From NCBI GenBank assembly GCA_023395575.1, contig JAEWZA010000308.1:1-17680 (forward strand): a stretch of 17,680 nt of DNA, written 5' to 3'. Every line of letters starts with the position of its first letter. Position 1 is the first letter of the stretch. The notes beneath the pieces were generated by a model. The model ran no database searches and had not been told where the DNA came from. It worked only from the letters and a program-made list of their open reading frames with translations. This stretch comes from Bacillota bacterium. GTDB taxonomy: Bacteria > Bacillota > Clostridia > Acetivibrionales > DSM-1351. The position numbers were made by a program, and so were the translations under genes. Positions 7,751 to 15,390 of this stretch are shown piece after piece.

Positions 7751-8593
7751 ATGGACTGGAAGAGAGCAAAAACAATTCTAATATCAGTTTTTATAATATT
7801 GAATATAGTTCTGGCTGTTACCCTGTACAATGAGCTTAAAATGGAGGATATTCCTCAGCAGACAATAATTAATACTCAAAATATTTTAAGGCAGAACAAT
7901 ATACATATTGAATGTCCTATACCCAAATATACGGGAAATGATTATACTCTAAAGTATGAGGAAAAGGCTCTTGACGAAAAACAGATGGCAGAGATATTAC
8001 ACACATTACTTGGCGATAATTATACCAAAGAAGCTAATAATTTATATAAAAAAGGTTCAAGGAGCCTGGTATTTTATGAAGAATCGGGATTCCTATTTTT
8101 AGATACTGGAAATAGTTTATTAATTGATGGAGAGATTAAAAGTAATATAGACAAGTATTTAAAAGATTTATTTGAAAAGATAGGTTTACCTTTTAACGAA
8201 TTTAAGCAAGATGGTTATTATACTGATATTAAGAATGAGGAAAATGTGAGAATAACGTATAAAGGTCAGTACAAAGAATATCCAGTATTTGATAATTATA
8301 TTGATGTTGAGGTTAGCAATTTAAGTATTAAAAGAATCAAATATCATTATAAAAAGCCCACTAGTATTACGATAAAAAAGGATGTATTCGTTATTCCGTC
8401 ATTTGAGATTTTAATCACTGAAATGATTGAGTATCCAGGAATAGATATAATTCAGGTGGATATGGGGTTTAAGGGATATACTAAAAATGATAAAAAAACT
8501 AAAACCTCATATGAAGGGTTGGCATGGAGAATAAAAACCACTGATGGAGATGAGTACTATTTTAATGCTAGAAATGGAACTTTGATTGAGTAA
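7751..8593 (+). CDS. walI: WalK regulator WalI (YycI family)
   Basis: WalI/YycI partners WalH in controlling WalK. From ATG 7751 the protein is 280 residues and begins MDWKRAKTILISVFIILNIV, the characteristic YycI opening: a short basic cytoplasmic tip and one membrane helix (about residues 8-26). The rest is an extracellular domain. The C-terminal half (for example EYPVFDNYIDVEVSN and the final YYFNARNGTLIE) resembles the YycI fold region. I chose 7751 over an upstream in-frame GTG at 7739 because AGGTGAT (7737-7743) is correctly spaced for the ATG and overlaps the GTG. It follows walH by 24 bases with no terminator between them, so the two are co-transcribed. Confidence 0.88.
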   Translation: MDWKRAKTILISVFIILNIVLAVTLYNELKMEDIPQQTIINTQNILRQNNIHIECPIPKYTGNDYTLKYEEKALDEKQMAEILHTLLGDNYTKEANNLYKKGSRSLVFYEESGFLFLDTGNSLLIDGEIKSNIDKYLKDLFEKIGLPFNEFKQDGYYTDIKNEENVRITYKGQYKEYPVFDNYIDVEVSNLSIKRIKYHYKKPTSITIKKDVFVIPSFEILITEMIEYPGIDIIQVDMGFKGYTKNDKKTKTSYEGLAWRIKTTDGDEYYFNARNGTLIE

Positions 8594-8611
8594 ATTAAAA
8601 TTTGATTTTTA

Positions 8612-8631
8612 AACTAGTTTTTAAACTAGTT
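8612..8631 (+). repeat. Self-complementary AACTAGTT repeat pair after walI
   Basis: AACTAGTT, itself palindromic, occurs at 8612-8619 and 8624-8631, separated by TTTA. Transcribed, the two copies can form an 8-bp hairpin with a 4-nt loop. It has only two G-C pairs and no following T tract, so it would be at best a weak terminator. As DNA it could be a double operator site in front of murA. Confidence 0.5.
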
Positions 8632-8673
8632 GTCATAATAATAATTTTAGTAGTAGAATAATTTTAAACTAAG

Positions 8674-8682
8674 TGATATAAT
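8674..8682 (+). promoter_or_regulatory. Extended -10 promoter for murA
   Basis: TGATATAAT (8674-8682) is a complete extended -10 element (TG-N-TATAAT). The -35 region 17 bases upstream (TAGAAT, 8654-8659) is poor, as is common with extended -10 promoters. Transcription would begin near 8689, roughly 50 bases before the likely murA start codon, giving murA-walJ a promoter of their own. Confidence 0.5.
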
Positions 8683-8739
8683 GTTGACTAATGCATAATG
8701 TATGGCATAAAAGATGTCTGAAGGTTGGTGTATGAGAGT

Positions 8740-10005
8740 TTGGAGAAGTTTGTTATTAATGGTCCATGTTCCTTGAGCGGAGAAGTTAACATTAGTGGAG
8801 CAAAAAATGCTGCAGTTGCTGTTTTACCAGCAGCTCTTATTGTAAATGGAATCAGCAGAATTGAAAATGTTCCTGATATTAAGGATGTCAGAGTATTATT
8901 AGATATACTGAGTAAATTAGGTGCCAAAATAACAAAGGAAGATGATAACACCGTTATTTGTGACACGCGTGAGGTGAATTGCTGGAAGGCTCCTTATGAG
9001 CTAGTAAAAAGCATGCGAGCTTCATATTATTTATTAGGAGCTCTGATTGCTAGATTTGGAAAAGCAGAAGTTTCATTGCCAGGTGGATGTGATTTTGGAT
9101 TTAGACCAATTGATCAACATATTAAAGGCTTTGAGGCAATGGGCGCAATTGTAGAGATAGAACACGGTATAGTTAAAATTGATGCTTCAGAGATTAAAGG
9201 TGCGCAAATATACTTAGATGTAGTAAGTGTAGGTGCGACAATCAACTTGATGCTTGCAGCTGTTAAGGCTAAAGGTCAGACTATTATTGAAAATTCAGCA
9301 AAAGAGCCCCATGTTGTTGATGTGGCGAACTTTTTGAATGCAATGGGTGCTAATATTAGAGGAGCAGGTACAGATGTAATTAAAATCAAAGGTGTTGACC
9401 ACTTAAAAGGTGGTGGTACACATTCAATTATTCCTGATATGATTGAAGCAGGAACTTTTATGATAGCTGCTGCTGCGACCAGAGGGGATGTTGTAGTTAA
9501 AAATATTATTCCAAAGCATATGGAATCTCTAACAGCAAAGCTAATTGAAATGGGTGTTACTGTAATTGAGGATGAGGATTTCATTAGAGTTATAGGTGGG
9601 AAAAAAGTTAAAAATGTTAATATAATGACACTGCCTTATCCGGGATTTCCAACAGATCTTCAGCCACAGGTAACGCTATTGCTTAATATGGCTGAGGGTG
9701 TAAGCACTATTACAGAGGGTGTTTGGGATTCTAGATTCCAGTACGCGGATGAGCTGAAGAGAATGGGTGCAAAGATAAAGGTTGAGGGAAGAATTGCTGT
9801 TATTGATGGAGCAAATGTTTTATCAGGTGCCCCAGTTAAGGCTACAGACCTTAGGGCTGGAGCAGCGATGGTTATGGCAGGTCTAGTTGCAAAAGGTTAT
9901 ACAGAGGTTAGCAATATTAAGTATATAGACAGAGGGTATGAGAATTTTGTTCACAAGCTAAATTCACTTGGAGCCGATATTACTAGAGTTTCAACAGACG
10001 ATTAA
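8740..10005 (+). CDS. murA: UDP-N-acetylglucosamine 1-carboxyvinyltransferase MurA
   Basis: MurA transfers enolpyruvate from PEP to UDP-GlcNAc, the committed cytoplasmic step of peptidoglycan synthesis. From TTG 8740 the protein is 421 residues (family about 417-430). The N-terminus SGEVNISGAKNAAVAVLPA holds the substrate-binding Lys-Asn pair. The catalytic loop reads VSLPGGCDFGFRPIDQHI with active-site Cys117, so the enzyme should be of the fosfomycin-sensitive Cys type. Later motifs PTDLQPQ and DLRAGAAMVMAGL are also typical. No ATG lies in frame near the start. TTG 8725, GTG 8728 and TTG 8740 are candidates. I favour 8740 because it gives the common MEK opening and a purine-rich stretch with AAGG and GGTG (8721-8730) lies upstream. 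Many Clostridia and Bacilli have two MurA paralogs; which one this is cannot be told. It sits between walI and walJ. Confidence 0.95.
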   Translation: MEKFVINGPCSLSGEVNISGAKNAAVAVLPAALIVNGISRIENVPDIKDVRVLLDILSKLGAKITKEDDNTVICDTREVNCWKAPYELVKSMRASYYLLGALIARFGKAEVSLPGGCDFGFRPIDQHIKGFEAMGAIVEIEHGIVKIDASEIKGAQIYLDVVSVGATINLMLAAVKAKGQTIIENSAKEPHVVDVANFLNAMGANIRGAGTDVIKIKGVDHLKGGGTHSIIPDMIEAGTFMIAAAATRGDVVVKNIIPKHMESLTAKLIEMGVTVIEDEDFIRVIGGKKVKNVNIMTLPYPGFPTDLQPQVTLLLNMAEGVSTITEGVWDSRFQYADELKRMGAKIKVEGRIAVIDGANVLSGAPVKATDLRAGAAMVMAGLVAKGYTEVSNIKYIDRGYENFVHKLNSLGADITRVSTDD

Positions 10006-10006
10006 C

Positions 10007-10034
10007 TATGATAAATGGGGTTTATGATAAATGG
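10007..10034 (+). repeat. 12-bp direct repeat at the murA-walJ junction
   Basis: TATGATAAATGG occurs at 10007-10018 and 10023-10034, 16 bases apart. The second copy contains the walJ start codon. The first copy provides the GGGG that may serve as the walJ ribosome binding site. It looks like a small local duplication. Confidence 0.7.
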
Positions 10035-10822
10035 TCAAATTTTGCAGTTTGTTTAGTGGAAGTAGTGGAAATTCTTTGTTTATAGGGACAGAGACTACGA
10101 AACTTCTTATAGATGCAGGTCTAAGTGGAAAGAGAATACTCGAAGCGCTTTGCTCAATTGGTGAAAATCCAGCGGAGTTGAGCGCTATATTAATTTCTCA
10201 TGAACACATAGACCATGTGAGGGGTGCAGGAATACTATCAAGGAAACAAGATATTCCAATATATGCAAATGAGTCCACATGGTGTGCTATGGAGTGCGGA
10301 CTTGGGCCTGTAAAGCTGGAAAACAAAGTTACCTTCTCCACTGGAAAGGAATTTGAAATAGGTGATATTTGCATAAAGCCATTTTCTATTCCTCATGATG
10401 CTGCTGAACCAGTAGGATATAGCTTTTTTGTACAGGGTAAAAGAATAACTACTGCTACAGATATTGGGCATATGAACGACGAAATACTCTCTCATATTGA
10501 GGGAAATGACTTGCTTTTACTTGAGTCAAACCACGACATAGAAATGCTGAAAATGGGACCTTATCCATGGCATTTAAAAAAGAGGATAATGGGTGACCAT
10601 GGGCACTTATCTAATGAAAGCTGCGCAGAGGTTATTGCACATTTGGCAGAAAAGGGTGGTAAACGCTTTATTTTGGGACATTTAAGCAATGAGAATAACT
10701 TCCCTGAGCTAGCATATCAAACAACTATAAATGCTCTTAATGAGAGAAAAATTGCAGTGGGCTGTGATGTAACTGTTGAAGTGGCTTTGCGTGACAGGGT
10801 GGGAAGTATGAATATATTATAG
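10031..10822 (+). CDS. walJ: MBL-fold hydrolase WalJ (YycJ)
   Basis: WalJ/YycJ is a cytoplasmic metallo-beta-lactamase-fold protein, proposed to be a 5'-3' exonuclease linked to DNA repair and to coordinating wall synthesis with division. The 263-residue protein opens with VKFCSLFSGSSGNSLFIG, typical of YycJ. It carries the metal motif HEHIDH (57-62) with preceding LIDAGLSGKRI, a DIGHM segment, and C-terminal ILGHLSNENN supplying further metal ligands. Length matches the family (about 260-265). ATG 10031 follows murA by 25 bases; the only ribosome-binding candidate is GGGG at 10017-10020, about 10 bases upstream. It is very probably co-transcribed with murA. In many Firmicutes the wal operon ends walJ-htrA; here no htrA follows. 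Confidence 0.92.
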   Translation: MVKFCSLFSGSSGNSLFIGTETTKLLIDAGLSGKRILEALCSIGENPAELSAILISHEHIDHVRGAGILSRKQDIPIYANESTWCAMECGLGPVKLENKVTFSTGKEFEIGDICIKPFSIPHDAAEPVGYSFFVQGKRITTATDIGHMNDEILSHIEGNDLLLLESNHDIEMLKMGPYPWHLKKRIMGDHGHLSNESCAEVIAHLAEKGGKRFILGHLSNENNFPELAYQTTINALNERKIAVGCDVTVEVALRDRVGSMNIL

Positions 10823-10906
10823 ACATATATGTGTAATGTCAAATGCTGATTATGTTTATGCACAGTATAAACTTAGTTCTTATAACAAATTGGAAATGAA
10901 ATTTAA

Positions 10907-10935
10907 GGGGAATGGATGTTTTGATTCCCCATTTT
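10907..10935 (+). terminator. Possible terminator after walJ
   Basis: GGGGAAT (10907-10913) pairs with ATTCCCC (10924-10930) in a 7-bp stem with a 10-nt loop, followed only by ATTTT. The stem is strong but the T tract is short. It lies 85 bases after the walJ stop and would separate walJ from rlmH. Confidence 0.5.
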
Positions 10936-10988
10936 GATGCCTAAAAATATTTAGCGCATACAACCATATACAGGAATTAGAAATATGT

Positions 10989-11018
10989 TTGACCATAGGG
11001 ATATTAATGTATGATTAT
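10989..11018 (+). promoter_or_regulatory. Weak candidate promoter for rlmH
   Basis: TTGACC (10989-10994, 5 of 6) and GATTAT (11013-11018, 4 of 6) are 18 bases apart and about 50 bases before the rlmH start. With the hairpin at 10907-10935, this suggests rlmH can be transcribed on its own. Confidence 0.35.
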
Positions 11019-11068
11019 TATGTTCAACAAAGTCTAATTATTAAAATATATAAAATGAAGGAAATATT

Positions 11069-11548
11069 ATGAGAATAACTATTGCTGCAGTAGGAAAGTT
11101 GAAGGAAAAATATTTAAAAGATGGCATATCAGAATATGTAAAGAGGCTCTCTCGCTTTGCTGAGATTGAACAAATTGAGGTTGAAGATGAGCATGCACCT
11201 GAATCCTTAAGTGCTGCACAAGAGTCTCAAGTGAAGCAAAAGGAGGCAGAGCGTATACTTAAGAAAATTAAAGAAGGCTCATATATTATTTTGCTGGACT
11301 TGGCTGGAGAGCAGCTTGATTCTCAAAAATTCTCAGCAAAACTAGAGAATGTAATGCTAACTGGAAATTCGCACATTACTTTTATAATTGGTGGCTCATT
11401 GGGGTTAGATCAGAGCCTGATAAATATAGCTAACTATAGGATTTGCCTTTCCAAAATGACATTCCCACATCAAGTGGCAAGACTAATATTATTAGAGCAA
11501 GTATATAGGGCTTTTAAGATAATTAAAAATGAGACCTATCATAAGTAA
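11069..11548 (+). CDS. rlmH: 23S rRNA (pseudouridine-1915-N3) methyltransferase RlmH
   Basis: RlmH uses S-adenosylmethionine to methylate pseudouridine 1915 in helix 69 of 23S rRNA on assembled ribosomes. The 159-residue protein is full length and shows the SPOUT-class trefoil-knot signature. It begins MRITIAAVGKLKEKYL, has an IGGSLGL cofactor loop (glycines at 108, 109 and 112), and ends HQVARLILLEQVYRAFKI followed by NETYHK, the conserved C-terminus that contributes to the dimer active site. GAAGGA (11057-11062) lies 6 bases before ATG. In Firmicutes rlmH (yydA) usually ends the wal gene cluster, and that order is kept here. It converges on the minus-strand gene downstream. Confidence 0.96.
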   Translation: MRITIAAVGKLKEKYLKDGISEYVKRLSRFAEIEQIEVEDEHAPESLSAAQESQVKQKEAERILKKIKEGSYIILLDLAGEQLDSQKFSAKLENVMLTGNSHITFIIGGSLGLDQSLINIANYRICLSKMTFPHQVARLILLEQVYRAFKIIKNETYHK

Positions 11549-11580
11549 ATGATGTAAAAAAAATCTATGTTAACTATAAA

Positions 11581-11637
11581 TAAGTCCCAGCATTTAATGT
11601 ACACAGTAAGAAGTACAATGTTAAATGTTGAGACTTA
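11581..11637. terminator. Bidirectional terminator between rlmH and the LTA-synthase-like gene
   Basis: The left arm 11581-11602 (from TAAGTCCCAGCATTTAA) pairs with the right arm 11613-11637 (ending TTGAGACTTA). The stem runs about 20 bp with one G-T pair, one mismatch and a 3-nt bulge, around a 10-nt loop. It lies between two convergent stop codons (11548 and 11688). A run of eight A at 11555-11562 supplies T residues for the minus strand, though 18 bases from the stem; the plus-strand side has TATTATTTTA. Confidence 0.55.
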
Positions 11638-11687
11638 TATTATTTTAGAGATAATTATTTTCATGACAATTAGTTATTATTTTTTAA

Positions 11688-14204
11688 TTAATTATTTGTC
11701 ACTAAATCTTTCAAATACTGCTTTCCGAACAAAAGATCATATTGAATGAGCTGGTAATCTTGGACTAATTCATCATCAGGGTTAACTAAATCTGTGCCTT
11801 TTTGGTGCATAATAGGGTATATGTTCTCTAACTGATTCAGAATATTGAAATAGTTCGGATAATTTACTCCAGCATCCTTCAGGATTTCATAGCTGATATG
11901 GGATGGAGAAATAATTTTAGAGAACGAACGTAGCTCTGTGTAATTGGACCATGTCACAAAAGGGGTAGTATAATATTTGAGCTCACCTAATTTTTGCTCG
12001 GTTTCGGATTTGTTTTCAACAGCTAATTTATCAAAAACCTTGTAATATTCGTCAAGCGTACCCAATCTTGGGGCGTGGTCGCCAAAGAAATAAAGCAAAG
12101 TAGGCTTATCACTCTTGCTCAATTCATCAATTAGCTTTCCTAAAGCCTGATCTGCGTCATAAATACCTTGAGCATAGCCTTTGATAATTTCTTTTTGAAT
12201 TGTATCAAGCTGATTTGACTCAACAGTTACATCAAATTCATAGTTCTTATACTTATTATCAAAGGGGTCATGATTTTCCATTGATACAGCAAAGATGAAA
12301 GACGGCTCGTCTGAAGAGTTTAGAATAGACAAAACCTTGTTTACCAAAGCATCATCAGAAATATGAGGCCCTTTTGTTTCTGCTGCCATATCAAATCCAG
12401 TTACATCAATAAATTTATCAAATCCAAGATAGGGATATACCTTGTCTCGGTTATAAAACCAACCAGAATTAGGATGAATGGCTGTAGTGCTATAACCATT
12501 ATTTTTGAAAATAGAAGCAATACTAGGAGTTTCAGTTCTCAAATAAGCATTGTAGGTTATTATTCCAGGACTCATAAAGTACATTGACATACCAGTGAGT
12601 GCTTCAAACTCAGTGTTAGCAGTACCGCCTCCAATTGCAGGAGGAGCAAGCTGGCCTTTTTGATATTTATGAACATTTTCAGTAATATCCTTATTGAAGC
12701 TAATTCCACTCAATTTTGACAAATCCCAGTAACTTTCGCTCATAATAACAACGACATTAGGTTTCTCAGACTGCTTAGATTTTGTTGTGGAAGCGGCCTG
12801 AACGGCAGGCATCTCATATTTATTGTTAACAGCTAGTATTTTTTCTTGATTATAGCTTTTAGGTTTAGGATTCAAGTATTTATCCAAGTCATTCAGATAG
12901 AAATAATTTTGTGCTAACATACCATTTGCCAATATTTCTGTTCTTCCAATGTACCACGATTTTTGAATCCCAATTTGTGTCGATAATGAGCTGTGGTCTA
13001 AGACGTTCATACTTAAGAGAAATAATAAAGCAGCAAATGGCATAAGAATAATTGAAATTTTTGGTTTTAAATATTTCAAGACATTACTTCTGAACCGTAT
13101 TATTAATAATACAATAGCTACAAAAGCTACTAACGCTGCAATAACAAGAGGAGGATTCAGGTATTCTTTAGAAATACCAATTAGGTTTTTTATTAAATAA
13201 ATGTCCCAAGGATAAAAAGGTTCTTCAAAATAAGTAAACTTAATATAATTAGCTAAAGTTAGAAATATTGTTAAGAGTGCTATGATGATGTTTGAAATAC
13301 CTCTACCAATTAAAGAAATTAAAAATAAATATATACCTGATAAGAATAATATATTAAAAAGTAGGTTTGGTTCTAATATATCATGCAGTGTGGTCAAAAG
13401 GCTCTGTCTTATAGAGATTTCACATATGAACACAGATAGAATGACAACCGCAAAAAACATTATAAATCTATAGACTGAACTAATATAAATAGTAAATTCA
13501 AAGGATTTTTTACCCTTTTTAAATTCTTGTAACGGTAAATAAAATAATAAATTAAATGAAGCTGCAAACCATGCAAAAAGTATGGCTAAAAATGGCAAAT
13601 AAACAGCTGAGACCGTGCCAAGCTTTTCAAAATTCAGAAATAGTAAGCTTCCTAGAACTGATTTGCCTAAGGATTTGTACATAATAGCCATAAGCAAAAA
13701 TCCAGAGAATAATGTGTTGAAAATAGTAAAGCCCCATACTTTTTTTGATTTAATCATATTGTTCTGATTAGTAATAAATCCTAATACATAAATTGGGTAG
13801 AAAACTAATATAAATAGAGGTATACTAAATTCTAAAAATGAAGCTCCATATACAGATACAAAGGCTATTAAAAATGTAAAAGGCAGAAGATATTTATGTC
13901 GTATGAGCTTTGGAGTAATTAGGTTCCAAATCAGGTATGACAATAATAGAAGGTTAACCAATAAAACTCTAAAATTAATATAGGTAATAACTAACAAAGC
14001 AAGATTTGCAATAAGCAGAACTGCATTTGTCAATTTTTTTGGTTTAAATGATAATAATGGCATGTAAAAGACTATAAATGAACTCAATAGAGCTAGTATA
14101 AGTTGCAAAAACCCATTTCCATTGTTGAAAATATCTAAAACACTGACAGCTAAATATAATAAAAGTACTATTACTACCATTACATTTTTTTTAAAGATTT
14201 TCAT
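11688..14204 (-). CDS. LTA synthase family protein (sulfatase/phosphoglycerol transferase type), large polytopic form
   Basis: The C-terminal half is an extracellular sulfatase-fold domain of the LtaS/MdoB family, which transfers phosphoglycerol-type groups to build anionic envelope polymers. It shows NVVVIMSESYWD (metal ligand Glu490), GGGTANTEFEALTG with probable catalytic Thr528, GYSTTAIHPNSGWFYNRDKVY, and FFGDHAPRLG (Asp709, His710). The N-terminal roughly 440 residues are almost all membrane: about 13 hydrophobic helices, against five in classical LtaS of about 640 residues. The protein is 838 residues from ATG 14204, chosen because the purine-rich GGGAAGAA stands just before it and MKIFKKN is a natural start. 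An open frame reaches 14318 but has no ribosome binding site. The substrate (glycerol phosphate or another group) cannot be assigned. It is transcribed towards rlmH. Similar long forms are, as I recall, common in Clostridia. Confidence 0.88.
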   Translation of the reverse strand: MKIFKKNVMVVIVLLLYLAVSVLDIFNNGNGFLQLILALLSSFIVFYMPLLSFKPKKLTNAVLLIANLALLVITYINFRVLLVNLLLLSYLIWNLITPKLIRHKYLLPFTFLIAFVSVYGASFLEFSIPLFILVFYPIYVLGFITNQNNMIKSKKVWGFTIFNTLFSGFLLMAIMYKSLGKSVLGSLLFLNFEKLGTVSAVYLPFLAILFAWFAASFNLLFYLPLQEFKKGKKSFEFTIYISSVYRFIMFFAVVILSVFICEISIRQSLLTTLHDILEPNLLFNILFLSGIYLFLISLIGRGISNIIIALLTIFLTLANYIKFTYFEEPFYPWDIYLIKNLIGISKEYLNPPLVIAALVAFVAIVLLIIRFRSNVLKYLKPKISIILMPFAALLFLLSMNVLDHSSLSTQIGIQKSWYIGRTEILANGMLAQNYFYLNDLDKYLNPKPKSYNQEKILAVNNKYEMPAVQAASTTKSKQSEKPNVVVIMSESYWDLSKLSGISFNKDITENVHKYQKGQLAPPAIGGGTANTEFEALTGMSMYFMSPGIITYNAYLRTETPSIASIFKNNGYSTTAIHPNSGWFYNRDKVYPYLGFDKFIDVTGFDMAAETKGPHISDDALVNKVLSILNSSDEPSFIFAVSMENHDPFDNKYKNYEFDVTVESNQLDTIQKEIIKGYAQGIYDADQALGKLIDELSKSDKPTLLYFFGDHAPRLGTLDEYYKVFDKLAVENKSETEQKLGELKYYTTPFVTWSNYTELRSFSKIISPSHISYEILKDAGVNYPNYFNILNQLENIYPIMHQKGTDLVNPDDELVQDYQLIQYDLLFGKQYLKDLVTNN

Positions 14205-14264
14205 ATTTCTTCCCATCTTCCGATAAATTATTTGCGCAGTTAATATTTTATCCACTAATGAATA

Positions 14265-14270
14265 ATTATA
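14265..14270 (-). promoter_or_regulatory. Candidate -10 element for the LTA-synthase-like gene
   Basis: On the minus strand a perfect TATAAT reads from 14270 to 14265, about 60 bases before the start codon. Upstream, TTCAAC is only 15 bases away, so the -35 is weak. A GGAGC/GCTCC hairpin lies just upstream of it. Placement is plausible but unproven. Confidence 0.35.
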
Positions 14271-14600
14271 CGGAGCATACATTAAGTTGAACTGGAGCGA
14301 TGAAAGGCTCCATATCAAACTTTATGCCCGAATGTAGCATTTAATAGCAAAAAACACACTCATTGTTTTAAGCAATTAGCGTGATAAATATTTGCTTCAA
14401 ATTCATTTATGTAGCTTTAACGGCAATGTTGATTATATCAAAGTAGAAAAAAATATTAAAGTGATATTAGGGCAAATTAATAAATGTAACACAAAAGTAA
14501 AATTGCATAAGACACAGTTCATTATGTGTCATTAATTTTATAATAGCTTCCGCTTGTTTTTTCTCTAAAAATTCCTGTTGTACACAATAACAAATAACAT

Positions 14601-14649
14601 AATAAGGCTATAAAAAATTTTTCGTTACATTATTTTTTATAACCTTATT
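14601..14649 (-). terminator. Long 18-bp inverted repeat, probable deoD terminator
   Basis: The 18-base arms 14601-14618 (AATAAGGCTATAAAAAAT) and 14632-14649 (ATTTTTTATAACCTTATT) are complementary except for one position, which is C-A on the plus strand but a stable G-U on the minus strand. The loop is 13 nt. That asymmetry and the location 34 bases after the deoD stop point to a minus-strand terminator. The stem is unusually AT-rich (4 or 5 G/C per arm) and its T tract is inside the stem. Confidence 0.55.
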
Positions 14650-14682
14650 ATTAAATTCATTAAGTGGTGTTAGCAATTTGAT

Positions 14683-15390
14683 TTATACACATTCTAGAGC
14701 AATTTCCATCATATTTGTAAATGATGTCTGGCGCTCCTCTGCTGTTGTTACTTCATGTGAAGTAAATGAATCGGATACGGTAAAAATGCCCAATGCATTT
14801 ACACCTGCGCGGGAGGCATTCATGTATAAAGCTGCTGCTTCCATCTCTATTGCTAAAACACCCATTTTCGCCCATTGCTTCCATGCGTCAGCATCCTCAT
14901 CATAAAAAACATCGGCGGATAAAACATTTCCGACCTTTGTTTCAATACCCTTACTGTCAGCTATCGCTATAGCCTTTTTCATTAGAGACCATGAGGCTGT
15001 AGGTGCGTAAGTTCCTGGTAAATTATACTGAAGAGCAAAATTAGACGTAGTAGAGGCAGACATTCCTATAATTATATCTCTGATTTTGATTTCTTTTTGT
15101 AGAGCCCCACAAGAACCTATTCTAATAAGGTTTTTGACTCCATAGAAATGAATTAATTCATATGAATAGATACCAATTGAAGGCATGCCCATCCCAGAAC
15201 CCATTACAGATACCTTTTTTCCTTTATATGTTCCTGTATAACCGAACATGTTACGAATTGTATTAAATTGGACTGGGTTTTCTAAATAAGTTTCTGCAAT
15301 AAATTTGGCGCGAAGAGGGTCACCTGGCATTAATACAGTTTCTGCAATTATACCCTGTTCACTAACGTTAATATGTGGTGTTGGAATCAT
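14683..15390 (-). CDS. deoD: Purine nucleoside phosphorylase, DeoD type
   Basis: DeoD reversibly cleaves purine (deoxy)ribonucleosides with phosphate to base and (deoxy)ribose-1-phosphate, in cytoplasmic purine salvage. The 235-residue protein is full length for the hexameric, high-molecular-mass type that accepts adenosine as well as inosine and guanosine. By correspondence with the E. coli enzyme, it has His6, Gly23 and Arg27 (in PGDPLRAK), Arg46, the phosphate-site RIGSCG motif, EMEAAALY for the ribose and catalytic Asp207 in TVSDSFT. The ribosome binding site is excellent: AGGAGG read on the minus strand ends 7-8 bases before ATG 15390. The gene stands alone, without the phosphopentomutase or deoxyribose aldolase genes that often accompany it. 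An inverted repeat just past its stop probably ends the transcript. Confidence 0.96.
   Translation of the reverse strand: MIPTPHINVSEQGIIAETVLMPGDPLRAKFIAETYLENPVQFNTIRNMFGYTGTYKGKKVSVMGSGMGMPSIGIYSYELIHFYGVKNLIRIGSCGALQKEIKIRDIIIGMSASTTSNFALQYNLPGTYAPTASWSLMKKAIAIADSKGIETKVGNVLSADVFYDEDADAWKQWAKMGVLAIEMEAAALYMNASRAGVNALGIFTVSDSFTSHEVTTAEERQTSFTNMMEIALECV

Larger units (their letters stand above)
14205..14682. other. Gene-free region between the LTA-synthase-like gene and deoD
   Basis: No coding sequence is convincing here. The region contains the minus-strand promoter candidate at 14265-14270, a WalR-box near match at 14485-14501 (TGTAAC-N5-AGTAAA, 11 of 12) and a long inverted repeat at 14601-14649. 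The remaining 200 bases are AT-rich without structure I can name. Confidence 0.5.

Noticed and set aside
9276..9584. Minus-strand 102-codon reading frame inside murA
   Set aside because: It is antisense to highly conserved MurA codons, lacks a ribosome binding site and has no family features.
14205..14318. N-terminal extension of the LTA-synthase-like protein to 14318
   Set aside because: The extra 38 codons lack a ribosome binding site, are not typical of the family, and cover the candidate promoter; ATG 14204 is the better start.
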